From contig CAJUBE010000003.1 of NCBI GenBank assembly GCA_910584725.1, positions 124,001 to 188,000 of the forward strand: a DNA stretch of 64,000 bases, given 5' to 3'. Source of the stretch: an uncultured Lachnospiraceae bacterium (GTDB lineage Bacteria; Bacillota; Clostridia; Lachnospirales; Lachnospiraceae). The number at the start of each line of letters is the position of its first letter. The first letter of the stretch is position 1. Below are positions 1 to 6,678 of the stretch, piece after piece. Below the pieces are notes generated by a model. The model saw nothing but the letters and a program-made list of their open reading frames with translations. It had not been told where the DNA came from and did not search any database. Both the position numbers and the translations under genes were made by a program.

Positions 1-294
1 CATTACAAATCCTTTTCTTTTTCCTTTCGTTTTCCCCCTCGTTACTATATGGTTAAAAGTATCCATGTAGCTTTTGCCCGAATGAAGAATACGCGTTTTA
101 TATCCCCATTTTTCAAACAACGGAAACGCTATATTTTTTACAAAGTCAATTTGTTCTGGAAGTTCGCCGCTTGTGTTTTCATCAAACATAACCTCGGAAA
201 ATACGATAATGTCTAACGGTTCTTTATGTTCATGTGCTAAAATTACGGTTGCCGTGCTATCTTTGCCGCCGCTAAAACTCGCTATATATTTCAT
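1..294 (-). CDS. PP-loop PAPS-reductase-like protein, 3' end outside the window
   Basis: Reading on the minus strand from the ATG at 294, the frame is open for 98 codons to the window edge. The N-terminus reads MKYIASFSGGKDSTATVI, with the SGGKDS PP-loop that binds ATP in the phosphoadenosine-phosphosulfate reductase / adenine-nucleotide alpha-hydrolase superfamily. Next comes a Rossmann-like stretch with an FSEVMFDE segment typical of phage members. Phages often carry such genes, but their substrate is usually unknown. The start overlaps the preceding stop codon (ATGA), so translation is probably coupled to it. Confidence 0.85.
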   Translation of the reverse strand, partial: MKYIASFSGGKDSTATVILAHEHKEPLDIIVFSEVMFDENTSGELPEQIDFVKNIAFPLFEKWGYKTRILHSGKSYMDTFNHIVTRGKTKGKRKGFVM

Positions 295-665
295 TGTTCC
301 GTGTGTCCTGCTGCCGCTGCTTCGCGTTCCAGTCCTTTGTAATATTCCGTGTCTTCTTTCGGGAAACGTAATTCTGAAAGCCGCTTTTGCATTTCTTCCC
401 GTTTTTTATCGCTTATCAGCCCCGCCGCGTCCATAGCCCATAAAAAGCCGTTTATAATGTTCGATGCTGCGTCTTTGTTTTCTTCCCTCTGTATATATCC
501 CGTAGTCGGGTATTTTTCCGACCAATTCCCTGTCTCTAACTGTCTGAAATACTCACTCATAACGCCATTGATAACGCCCGCGACTTCGTTTTCCCTGCCT
601 TTTTTCGTGTTCTTTTTGAAGATCGCGGCTATTTCATTTTCGAGATCGCTTTTTACTCTTTCCAT
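291..665 (-). CDS. Hypothetical element protein, 124 aa
   Basis: The start is taken at the ATG at 665, which follows a strong AAAGGAAAAGGCGGG ribosome site. A longer frame to 779 would run through the neighbour's 3' end. The protein is soluble, mostly helical and charged, and has no motif I recognise. Its stop overlaps the start of the PP-loop gene (ATGA), and it lies 38 bp after the stop of the metallopeptidase gene, so it belongs to the same minus-strand operon. Confidence 0.7.
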   Translation of the reverse strand: MERVKSDLENEIAAIFKKNTKKGRENEVAGVINGVMSEYFRQLETGNWSEKYPTTGYIQREENKDAASNIINGFLWAMDAAGLISDKKREEMQKRLSELRFPKEDTEYYKGLEREAAAAGHTEQ

Positions 666-703
666 GTTCCCGCCTTTTCCTTTCTGCGCCCGTGGCGCGT
701 GGT

Positions 704-1195
704 TTATTCCTGTCTTATTTTCTGCCTTTCTTCTCTCGCTCTGATTCCTGCGTCTCTTAGCTTTGACATAACGCCGCAATTACTACAATTTTTATTTATC
801 GTTGCTATTCCGTCGCAATCAATACACGCTTCTATACATTCGTCAATCTGCTTTCTCGCTTCCGTTTTCTCCTGCTGCCGCTTGATCTTTTTATAGATTT
901 CTTCCGCGAACGCGTCCGCTTCCGCTTCGTCGAACGGCTTTTCGTCCCGCCACTGTAAAAAATGTTTGAACTCATGTGCAAACACTTTTATTAAATTTTC
1001 TTCTTTCTCGGGCATATCTCCCGCAATGAAGATTTCCGACGTTTCGGGAACAAATACCCCGAAGCCTTTTCCTGTTGGTGTTTCTATTGTGTCGTAACCC
1101 TCTGCGACGTGAACGGTCAATTTTTCTTCGATCGGGTAGTTATCTTTCAAATAATTAACCGCTTTCAGAAAATCGCTGCTTACAATCTCTAACAC
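704..1195 (-). CDS. Zinc metallopeptidase-like protein with C-terminal cysteine cluster
   Basis: A GTG start at 1195 follows a GAGAGGG ribosome site; 163 aa. Residues 74-78 are HEFKH, an HExxH zinc site, and about 12 residues on comes DEAEADAFAEEI, which supplies the acidic third ligand as in ImmA/IrrE- or SprT-like peptidases. The C-terminus adds cysteines at about 120, 124, 127, 137 and 140, which could form a zinc ribbon. In phage-type elements HExxH proteins often act in repressor cleavage or anti-restriction. Which role applies here is not shown. Confidence 0.7.
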   Translation of the reverse strand: MLEIVSSDFLKAVNYLKDNYPIEEKLTVHVAEGYDTIETPTGKGFGVFVPETSEIFIAGDMPEKEENLIKVFAHEFKHFLQWRDEKPFDEAEADAFAEEIYKKIKRQQEKTEARKQIDECIEACIDCDGIATINKNCSNCGVMSKLRDAGIRAREERQKIRQE

Positions 1196-1229
1196 TCTGC
1201 GTCCCTCTCTTTCTTCCTGCTGCCCGTCT

Positions 1230-1460
1230 TTACTCTGCCGCTTCCTCTAAGCTGCTGACCGCTTCTTCGAGTTCTCCGAAAGCCGTTTCCATGTTATCGA
1301 CTGCCGTCTGCATCGCTTCGCCGCGCTCCCCGTTCTGTAAACTTTCTGGTAAGTTCTCAAACGCTTCTTCTTCGTCGTCCTTTACTTCTTCGATGATCTC
1401 CTTTGCCTGTTCGATCAGTGTGACCGCTTCTTCAATCCTTTTTCTTCTCTGTTTGTTCAT
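1230..1460 (-). CDS. Small acidic coiled-coil protein, 76 aa
   Basis: The ATG at 1460 follows AGAAAGGAACGGG. After a basic start (NKQRRKRIEEA) the protein is one long Glu-rich heptad-like helix. Small proteins of this type are common in Clostridia phages and ICEs and have no assigned role. A GTGGTTTAT motif (antisense ATAAACCAC) at 1482-1490 lies just upstream of its ribosome site. Confidence 0.7.
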   Translation of the reverse strand: MNKQRRKRIEEAVTLIEQAKEIIEEVKDDEEEAFENLPESLQNGERGEAMQTAVDNMETAFGELEEAVSSLEEAAE

Positions 1461-1492
1461 TTTTCCCGTTCCTTTCTGTGTGTGGTTTATGC

Positions 1493-1521
1493 TTGTCCCT
1501 GCTGCCCTTATCCCTTATAAT
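1493..1521 (+). promoter_or_regulatory. SigA-type promoter of the 1567 gene
   Basis: TTGTCC, 17-bp spacer, TATAAT. It fires away from the minus-strand operon into a single small gene. Confidence 0.7.
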
Positions 1522-1566
1522 GGTTTTACCGATTTCGTCGGAATACTAAGGAAAGGGGCGCGGGTT

Positions 1567-1749
1567 ATGAATGATGATAAAATGAGTGGCGACTATTTGA
1601 CCCAAATTGTCGCCGCTGCTTATGCCGTTTATTGCGGGTTATGCAAAGACGAAGTAATGGGCGAATCTGAATTTTACGATCTTTTCATTTCTCACGCGCC
1701 ACAATTTCATGATCTAATTTGTGGCGTATCAGTAACGGCAAAACCCTAA
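1567..1749 (+). CDS. Small plus-strand protein, 60 aa
   Basis: The ATG at 1567 follows AAGGAAAGGGGCGCGGG. The protein starts MNDDKMSGDYLTQIVAAAYA and has a hydrophobic middle, several cysteines and no motif I know. It has its own promoter 46 bp upstream and a hairpin terminator just after the stop, inside an otherwise minus-strand operon. This arrangement resembles phage moron genes. Confidence 0.6.
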   Translation: MNDDKMSGDYLTQIVAAAYAVYCGLCKDEVMGESEFYDLFISHAPQFHDLICGVSVTAKP

Positions 1750-1755
1750 TTTTCG

Positions 1756-1781
1756 CCGCCTACGGTTGCCGCCGTGGGCGG
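1756..1781. terminator. Hairpin terminator between convergent small genes
   Basis: A 10-bp stem (CCGCCTACGG / CCGTGGGCGG) with a 6-nt loop is followed by TTATTCTTT on the plus strand. It sits between the stops of the 1567 and 1782 genes. Confidence 0.6.
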
Positions 1782-1997
1782 TTATTCTTTGATTTCGCGC
1801 CCGTATCTGTCGCGCGGGTATTCTCCCGCCGTGGGCTTTTCCCTGTCGCGCTGCCATTCGATCATAGACGCCGCTAACTGCAATAACGCAAGTGCGCCGC
1901 CGTATGTTTCCGACTCATTGCAAGCCATTTTTGCGATTTCATGCGCTTTAGTCGTGTTTTTGCGTAGATTTTTCTGTATTTCTTTGCTATTGCTCAT
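1782..1997 (-). CDS. Hypothetical element protein, 71 aa
   Basis: The ATG at 1997 follows AGAAAGGAGCGGG. The longer frame to 2153 is not used because it would overlap the opposing 2077 gene and lacks a ribosome site. The product is a small helical protein with an Ala/Leu-rich core (GGALALLQLAASMIEW) and a charged tail. Function unknown. Confidence 0.65.
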   Translation of the reverse strand: MSNSKEIQKNLRKNTTKAHEIAKMACNESETYGGALALLQLAASMIEWQRDREKPTAGEYPRDRYGREIKE

Positions 1998-2017
1998 ACT
2001 CTCCCGCTCCTTTCTGC

Positions 2018-2047
2018 TTGTCCCTGCTTCCGCCTTTGTGATATGAT
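2018..2047 (+). promoter_or_regulatory. Promoter of the 2077 gene
   Basis: TTGTCC, 18-bp spacer, TATGAT. It shares the upstream block GCTTGTCCCTGCT with the promoter at 1493, suggesting a common origin of the two plus-strand cassettes. Confidence 0.6.
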
Positions 2048-2076
2048 GAAAAGAAAAACGAAAGGCGGTCTTTTTT

Positions 2077-2415
2077 ATGAATGATTGTGCAATATATAAA
2101 ACTCTTAAATACTTAAAAAGTGGCTCTATTGTTACTTCTACGGAATTACTCAAACATAGTTATTTTCGCAAGAATGGGTTTTCTGCCCTTAACTCCCGAT
2201 TATCCGAATTGCAAAGACTTGATTATCTCTCTGCCCGTATGGACGGCAATGTTATTTCTGCCAAAATTACAGATGGCGGCTTGAATTTTCTAAAAGATTT
2301 CAGCTATGTGAAACTTGTAAAAACCCGCGAACGTGTAATAACCTTTCTTCTCGGTCTTGCAAGCGGATATATATTGACCTATGTTTTTCCGCGTCTTCAT
2401 TCATTGCTACCTTGA
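2077..2415 (+). CDS. Winged-helix-like protein with C-terminal membrane anchor, 112 aa
   Basis: The ATG follows CGAAAGGCGG. Residues about 5-72 look like a small winged-helix fold (helices, then SRLSELQRLDYLSARMDG and a beta-hairpin ending in an ITDGGLNFL wing-helix). Residues about 84-105 form one transmembrane segment. A DNA-binding-like head with a membrane tail suggests a membrane-tethered regulator, but this is inferred from fold pattern only. The gene stands alone on the plus strand, with its own promoter, and its last bases overlap the end of the opposing 2407 gene. Confidence 0.65.
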   Translation: MNDCAIYKTLKYLKSGSIVTSTELLKHSYFRKNGFSALNSRLSELQRLDYLSARMDGNVISAKITDGGLNFLKDFSYVKLVKTRERVITFLLGLASGYILTYVFPRLHSLLP

Positions 2416-2538
2416 AAGAAATTCAACAAGCAATTCCAATAATGCCCCCACTAAAACACCCAATGGACACATGAGGAAGTCGACCCATGTGTCGGGTATT
2501 TCTATTTCTTTTCTTTCTTCGTTTTCCTTTTTTGTCAT
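2407..2538 (-). CDS. Small membrane-like protein, 43 aa
   Basis: The ATG at 2538 follows GAAGAAAGGAGCG. The protein has a charged N-terminus (MTKKENEERKEIEIPDTW) and one hydrophobic helix (LGVLVGALLELLVEFL). Strong ribosome site and position in the operon support it. The codons carry an 8-bp inverted repeat (GACACATG / CATGTGTC, 2466-2493). Confidence 0.6.
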   Translation of the reverse strand: MTKKENEERKEIEIPDTWVDFLMCPLGVLVGALLELLVEFLSR

Positions 2539-2575
2539 GCTTTCGCTCCTTTCTTCGATGTCGCATCATTAAGCA

Positions 2576-2803
2576 GTGACCGCCGCCGATCTTGTCGCTT
2601 CCGTTGGTTTTAAGCTGACGCACCGCAAGCCATTGACTAAGCGCGAAGAATATCTTTTTGCAGTTTCTATTGATTGCGCTTTCCTTGCTCTGCGTTATGA
2701 ACTCAATGCAAGCGAAGAAACATTATCGGCGTTGCGTCCGTATCTATTCACGATCAACAAATTGCACCCTTACGTCTTGCCGATCTTAAATAGACCCGTT
2801 TAG
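2576..2803 (+). CDS. Doubtful plus-strand ORF, or remains of a decayed minus-strand gene
   Basis: A 75-codon frame starts at GTG 2576 with no ribosome site. Its codon use and helical composition look protein-like. On the minus strand the same stretch ends with codons for AAVTA-stop and a spacer nearly identical to the 3' end of the HTH gene at 2977, but that frame is broken by stops upstream. Either a weakly expressed plus gene or a decayed duplicate. I cannot decide between them. Confidence 0.3.
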   Translation: MTAADLVASVGFKLTHRKPLTKREEYLFAVSIDCAFLALRYELNASEETLSALRPYLFTINKLHPYVLPILNRPV

Positions 2804-2945
2804 TAAATTCTGCAAACTGCGTGTCTGCTTCTTCCTTTGGCGGCAGCGGGTTTTTATAGGTAAATACCGTCGCCGTGCCGATCGGAATTTCGCCGCTTGC
2901 AATTTTCTGCAACATTGCAGCGGCTTTCTTTTCTTTCGTTTTCAT
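2754..2945 (-). CDS. Hypothetical element protein, 63 aa
   Basis: The ATG at 2945 follows CTGAAAGGAGCGGC. A basic start (MKTKEKKAAAMLQKI) is followed by a short beta-rich middle (GTATVFTYKNPLPP). Function unknown. It is the second gene of the operon after the HTH protein and has an upstream spacer that is duplicated before the 2407 gene. Confidence 0.65.
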   Translation of the reverse strand: MKTKEKKAAAMLQKIASGEIPIGTATVFTYKNPLPPKEEADTQFAEFTKRVYLRSARRKGAIC

Positions 2946-2976
2946 GCTCAGCCGCTCCTTTCAGTTTGCCGCATTA

Positions 2977-3228
2977 TTAAGCAGTAACAGCCGCCAATGC
3001 TCCCGCATTCTGCGCCGTTCCTGCCGCTACGTCTTCGCGTTCAAAAACGAAGTCAAGTTTGTATTCTGTAGCAATGAAAGAGCATGTCTTTATTGCTTCG
3101 CTTAACGTAAATTCAGACCTACCGTAAACTTTGTTTTGAACCGTCTTTTCTGATACGCCCAAAAATTCGGCATAGGCTTTCATTGTGATTTTCTTTTTGT
3201 TTAAGATTTCTAACAAATTCTTATACAT
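2977..3228 (-). CDS. Cro/C1-type helix-turn-helix protein, 83 aa
   Basis: The ATG at 3228 follows AAAGAAAGGAG. Residues about 5-55 form a compact HTH: KKITMKAYAEFLGVSEKTVQ is the DNA-binding helix pair, followed by a YGRSEFTLSEA segment typical of phage Cro-like proteins. The last 20 residues are Ala-rich and probably disordered. It probably acts as an early regulator downstream of the divergent switch. Confidence 0.75.
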   Translation of the reverse strand: MYKNLLEILNKKKITMKAYAEFLGVSEKTVQNKVYGRSEFTLSEAIKTCSFIATEYKLDFVFEREDVAAGTAQNAGALAAVTA

Positions 3229-3263
3229 CGTGATTTCTCCTTTCTTTATGATGTTTGTTTTTA

Positions 3264-3292
3264 TTGCCGTTTTCTTCCCCTTGTGGTAATAT
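3264..3292 (+). promoter_or_regulatory. Promoter of the DUF2513 gene
   Basis: TTGCCG, 17-bp spacer, TAATAT, 24 bp before the ATG at 3317. Confidence 0.55.
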
Positions 3293-3316
3293 TTTTCTTG
3301 AAAGGTGGTGCTTTTT

Positions 3317-3694
3317 ATGAAATTAAATGTTGATTGTATCCGTTCTGTCCTGCTTGAACTGGAAAAAATTCCTTATGGTCAAAGCCTTCGTCCTCAATCC
3401 CTGTATTCTTCTTTAAAAACGTTCGACGAGAATGATATAAACTATTCTGTAATCATGTTAAAAGAAGCGGGATTTATTGACGCTGTTATAGTGGAATCTG
3501 ACGATCGTTCTATTTTGCGTTTTGTTGTCAATGATATTACATGGGACGGTCACCAATTTCTTAATAATGTCCGTGAATTATCTGTTTGGGAAAAAGCAAA
3601 AGATAAATGTAGTAAAATAGGTTCTTTGTCAATACCGCTTTTATCTGATGTTGCATCTGCAATTATTTCTTCCCTTGTCACTTCTCAACTTTAA
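3317..3694 (+). CDS. DUF2513 family protein
   Basis: Start at ATG 3317 after GAAAGGTGGTG; an in-frame GTG at 3305 lies within that ribosome site. 125 aa. It matches the DUF2513 pattern: MKLNVDCIRSVLLELE at the start, a DENDINYSVIMLKEAGFI helix, the WDGHQFLNNVRE motif, and a hydrophobic C-terminal helix (SLSIPLLSDVASAII). The family occurs widely in phages and accessory regions and is thought to be winged-helix-like, with no proven role. It is a lone plus-strand gene with its own promoter. Confidence 0.8.
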   Translation: MKLNVDCIRSVLLELEKIPYGQSLRPQSLYSSLKTFDENDINYSVIMLKEAGFIDAVIVESDDRSILRFVVNDITWDGHQFLNNVRELSVWEKAKDKCSKIGSLSIPLLSDVASAIISSLVTSQL

Positions 3695-3854
3695 AATAGC
3701 GACGCAAAATAAATTCTGCGCAATCCTTTAAATCTTTCTTTGTCGGGATTTCGTTTTTTCTTTTTACATAGCAAATCATCGTCATAAGTAAAAAATGTGC
3801 AACTCCCCACCCTGTCCCGCATATGATTGTCGTCAAGAAAAATATTTTTGCCAT
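3678..3854 (-). CDS. Small membrane protein, first gene of the divergent minus operon
   Basis: The ATG at 3854 follows GGAAAGGAGAC. Two hydrophobic segments fill the N-terminal half (MAKIFFLTTIICGTG and VAHFLLMTMICYV), followed by a basic tail. The longer frame to 3911 would begin inside the operator region and is not used. It is the first gene behind the minus-strand promoter of the genetic switch. Its 3' end overlaps that of the DUF2513 gene by 17 bp. Confidence 0.65.
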   Translation of the reverse strand: MAKIFFLTTIICGTGWGVAHFLLMTMICYVKRKNEIPTKKDLKDCAEFILRRYFKVEK

Positions 3855-3902
3855 TATGCTTGTCTCCTTTCCAAAATACACCTTGCAAGGTATTTTTAAA
3901 TT

Positions 3903-3931
3903 ATAATACACCTTGCAATGTGTATAGTCAA
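3903..3931 (-). promoter_or_regulatory. Promoter of the minus operon, overlapped by an operator
   Basis: On the minus strand TTGACT, 17-bp spacer, TATTAT. The spacer is mostly the operator copy 3910-3921. Confidence 0.8.
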
Positions 3932-4002
3932 CACTTTTTTACCTTGCAAGGTGTATTATTTTTCTTTAATTTCATTTTTATCTTTGCAAGGTACTTTTCT
4001 TC

Positions 4003-4031
4003 TTGACACATAATTATATTTACCTTACAAT
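4003..4031 (+). promoter_or_regulatory. Repressor promoter
   Basis: TTGACA, 17-bp spacer, TACAAT, with an operator copy over the -10 box, indicating autoregulation. Confidence 0.85.
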
Positions 4032-4057
4032 GTGAAAGTAGGAAGGAGGTGAGACCA

Positions 4058-4432
4058 TTGACCTTTTTAGAAAAACTAGATTATTTATTATACATAAATA
4101 AGATAAATAAGCATAAACTGTCTGAATTGAGCGACATTCCGTACACTACAATTTTAAACTTCTATAAACAAAGTTATGATAATATCAAACTATCTACTTT
4201 TAAAAAATTATGCGATTTTTTCGGTGTAACAATGGATAGTATGGCAAGGGACGAAGTGACCGAAATAGAATACTACAATCCAAAAAAGAAAGATTTACAT
4301 ATTACGAAAGACGAAGAAATTCTTATAAAATGTTACCGAGTCGCCGACGATCTCGACAAAACCCTTGCTTTGCGTGCTGTTAATGCAGATCAGGCAGCGG
4401 AAGCGAAAAAAGAAAACAAAAGCGTCGGATAA
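4058..4432 (+). CDS. XRE-family repressor, 124 aa
   Basis: The TTG at 4058 is chosen because it lies 8 nt after AGGAAGGAGG; the in-frame GTG at 4049 is part of that ribosome site. Residues about 3-60 form an HTH (NKHKLSELSDIPYTTILNFY, then a KLSTFKKLCDFFGVTMDS helix). The short C-terminal half (DEEILIKCYRVADDLDKTLAL) resembles the tail of small Gram-positive phage repressors without a protease domain. Placement against a divergent operon and five shared operators supports a master repressor role. Confidence 0.85.
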   Translation: MTFLEKLDYLLYINKINKHKLSELSDIPYTTILNFYKQSYDNIKLSTFKKLCDFFGVTMDSMARDEVTEIEYYNPKKKDLHITKDEEILIKCYRVADDLDKTLALRAVNADQAAEAKKENKSVG

Positions 4433-4471
4433 AACGACGCGGAAATATCATAAAATATAACTTTAGAGAAT

Positions 4472-4505
4472 AAAACGCCCCACGGTTGCAGCCGTGAAGC
4501 GTTTT
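4472..4505 (+). terminator. Terminator after the repressor gene
   Basis: Paired stems AAAACGC / GCGTTTT enclose an inner CACGG / CCGTG, ending in a short T-run. Confidence 0.7.
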
Positions 4506-4573
4506 ACATAGATTGTTACCATTCACCCCGCGGGCTGAATTGTAATAACACTCCGAACAAGCGTTATTATATC

Positions 4574-4608
4574 ATAAGCCCACGTTATTTAAAAGGGCTT
4601 ATTTTTTT
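4574..4608 (+). terminator. Second hairpin terminator ahead of the recombinase
   Basis: ATAAGCCC / GGGCTTAT followed by seven T. It insulates the recombinase from the repressor transcript. Confidence 0.6.
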
Positions 4609-4640
4609 ATGCCCTTTCTTAGAGAAAGGAATAAACCACA

Positions 4641-6371
4641 ATGAAAACAGAAAAAGGCGGGAAAAGCCCCGACGGGCGAATAACTGCTCTATATGTGCGC
4701 GTTTCGACGGGGTATCAGATCGACAAAGACTCTTTACCATTTCAGAAAAAGGAATTGAAAAACTATTGCGTTCACGTCCTGCATATATCCCCCGACGAAA
4801 TAGAAATATTTGAAGACGCGGGCAAATCGGGAAAGAATACCGACCGCCCCGCATTTCAAAGAATGATGAAAAAGGTCAAGGCGGGCAAGGTGGCGCGCGT
4901 CCTCGTTTATAAAATCGACCGCATTTCCCGAAACCTCGTTGATTTTTCCTTGATGTATGATGATTTCAAGGCAAACCGTACAACGTTCATTTCCTTAAAT
5001 GAGCAATTCGACACATCTTCCGCGATCGGCGAAGCTGTCCTGAAGATCATACTTGTATTTGCGGAATTGGAGCGGAAATTGACAAGTGAACGCGTAACGG
5101 GCGTTATGATCGGGCGGGCGCAAGATGGCAAATGGAACGGGGCGCGTATGCCTTTTGGCTGGAAGTGGAACGCCGATACAGAGTCGCCCGAGCACGACCC
5201 GGACGAAGCGGAACAAGCGCGTACACTCTACCGCGTGTATTCTGAGACCAGATCAACCGCAAAAGTCCGTGATTTCTGTTATGACAACGATATCCAGACG
5301 AAGCGGGGCGGGAAATGGACGACTACCACAATTTTGAATTTCTTAAAAAATCCCATGAACAAAGGCGATTACAGATATAATTATCGTGGTTCCGCACGCG
5401 GAACGAAAAAGCCGGAAGATGAGGTCGTTTATATTCCTGCCGTCTTCCCGCCGCTTGTTGACCCCGAATTGTGGGAACTTGTAAACGCCATTATAAAAGA
5501 GAACGGCGCGAAGTCCCAAACGAGCCTTAACCCGCATAAGAAAAAGCATACCCACGTTTTCGCGGGTGTCCTTCGTTGTGCCGACTGTGGCGCAGGTTTT
5601 CAAGTTTCCCGTCTTGATAAACCGCGACTTAACGGTTTTGTACCGTCTCTTTATATCTGCACTTCCCGCCGCACATACCGCGCCTGTGAAGCCCCGGGCG
5701 CATCCGACGTCGTGATCGGGGCGTTTGTGTTTAACTTCGTCGCAAACCTCGTTGCGGTATCATCTGCGCGGCGTGAATATGCAGACGCGGGAATTGATGA
5801 AACGGAAAAGCGGCTTTTGCAGGGCGACGCCTTTTCGGACGTTCTGCAGATGGACGCGGTATCGCTTCGCCAAATTTTTGACGCCCTGCGCGGTATATCA
5901 CGCGGCAGCTCTTCTTTCATCCCTGCCCCGCTTGAAAAGAAACGGGACGATAACGCCGCCATGATCGAGAAGAAACGAAGCGAAGCCGCAAAGATCGAGC
6001 GGGCATTGGAACGCCTTAAAAAAGCGTATCTATTCGACGATCAAGTAATGAATGAGCGGGAATATATAACCACGCGGGCACGGCTTGAGGAAGATTTGAC
6101 GCGCCTAAACAATGAAATAGCCGACAAGGAAGAAAGTGCGTTCGAGACCGTGTCCGAATTATCATTCGTGACAAGCGCGTCTGAATTTCTACTGTCTTAC
6201 CAAATCCAATCCGGCGATCCTGTCGTTTATTCTGATTTTGCACCCTTAGTCGGCAATGAGACTTTGAGGGGCTTTGTTCAAAAGATCATTGACCGTATAG
6301 AGATAAAGCAGGCGCGGGTGTCTGCTATCGTGTTCCAGAACGGGCTTGACGCGCGTTTTATATACTCGTAG
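4641..6371 (+). CDS. Large serine recombinase (integrase of the element)
   Basis: 576 aa; ATG follows AGAGAAAGGAATAAACCACA. The N-terminal resolvase domain (about 14-160) has YVRVSTG with the nucleophile Ser22 and Arg20, plus the later KIDRISRN motif. A recombinase DNA-binding domain (about 165-300) follows. Next is a zinc ribbon with CADCG near residue 316 and a second Cys pair near 345-350, and then a long coiled coil (about 420-500) typical of integrases that control excision direction. It should catalyse integration and, with a directionality factor, excision. It is the likely enzyme for the miaB junction at 7990. Confidence 0.95.
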   Translation: MKTEKGGKSPDGRITALYVRVSTGYQIDKDSLPFQKKELKNYCVHVLHISPDEIEIFEDAGKSGKNTDRPAFQRMMKKVKAGKVARVLVYKIDRISRNLVDFSLMYDDFKANRTTFISLNEQFDTSSAIGEAVLKIILVFAELERKLTSERVTGVMIGRAQDGKWNGARMPFGWKWNADTESPEHDPDEAEQARTLYRVYSETRSTAKVRDFCYDNDIQTKRGGKWTTTTILNFLKNPMNKGDYRYNYRGSARGTKKPEDEVVYIPAVFPPLVDPELWELVNAIIKENGAKSQTSLNPHKKKHTHVFAGVLRCADCGAGFQVSRLDKPRLNGFVPSLYICTSRRTYRACEAPGASDVVIGAFVFNFVANLVAVSSARREYADAGIDETEKRLLQGDAFSDVLQMDAVSLRQIFDALRGISRGSSSFIPAPLEKKRDDNAAMIEKKRSEAAKIERALERLKKAYLFDDQVMNEREYITTRARLEEDLTRLNNEIADKEESAFETVSELSFVTSASEFLLSYQIQSGDPVVYSDFAPLVGNETLRGFVQKIIDRIEIKQARVSAIVFQNGLDARFIYS

Positions 6372-6454
6372 TAAAAATATAGGCGCAAAAGAAAAAGGCG
6401 GCTATTTGCCGCCCCTACGCGCCCGTGACGCCCCTTTTCTTCCTGCTTCTTCAT
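6278..6454 (-). CDS. Terminal small ORF that runs through a terminator
   Basis: ATG at 6454 overlaps the stop of the preceding gene (ATGA) and follows AAGAAAGAGGAG. The frame begins MKKQEEKGRHGRVGAANSR, but the DNA for codons 14-21 forms a terminator hairpin with a T-run. Most transcripts should end before any stop codon. The rest of the frame is antisense to the recombinase 3' end. It could be a real nonstop message or a relic. Confidence 0.35.
   Translation of the reverse strand: MKKQEEKGRHGRVGAANSRLFLLRLYFYYEYIKRASSPFWNTIADTRACFISIRSMIF
6391..6413 (-). terminator. Terminator ending the 6987-6451 operon
   Basis: On the minus strand GGCGGC, 5-nt loop, GCCGCC, then CTTTTTC-like T-run. It also lies just after the recombinase stop on the plus strand. 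Confidence 0.75.
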
Positions 6455-6627
6455 GTTCGCTCTCCTCTTTCTTCGTTGTAATAATCGAAATCGGCTTTTA
6501 TCCATTCTCGATTTTTTTCTGTGTCCCTTAAATTATATCCACTCTTTGCGTCTCCCAAAAATAATTCTCCGTTATCATTTATCCCGCATTGTAAGCCCGT
6601 CTTTTTATTTTCTTTGAATATCGTCAT
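6451..6627 (-). CDS. Small hypothetical element protein, 58 aa
   Basis: ATG at 6627 follows GAAAGGTGGG (the GTG of an earlier start is inside this site). Begins MTIFKENKKTGLQCGINDNG, a beta-hairpin-like head with a charged C-terminus. Function unknown. Preceded by a GTGGTTTAT motif at 6674-6682. Confidence 0.6.
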   Translation of the reverse strand: MTIFKENKKTGLQCGINDNGELFLGDAKSGYNLRDTEKNREWIKADFDYYNEERGERT

Positions 6628-6678
6628 GTTTCCCACCTTTCGTTCGGTTCGGCGGGCGTGTTGCCCGCCGTGTGTGGT

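Larger units (their letters stand above)
3880..4033. promoter_or_regulatory. Divergent operator array of the repressor switch
   Basis: Copies of the palindrome ACCTTGCAAGGT: perfect at 3880-3891 and 3941-3952; near-perfect at 3910-3921 (ACCTTGCAATGT), 4022-4033 (ACCTTACAATGT) and 3981-3992 (TCTTTGCAAGGT). One sits in the spacer of the minus promoter and one over the -10 box of the repressor promoter, as in a lysogeny switch. Confidence 0.85.
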
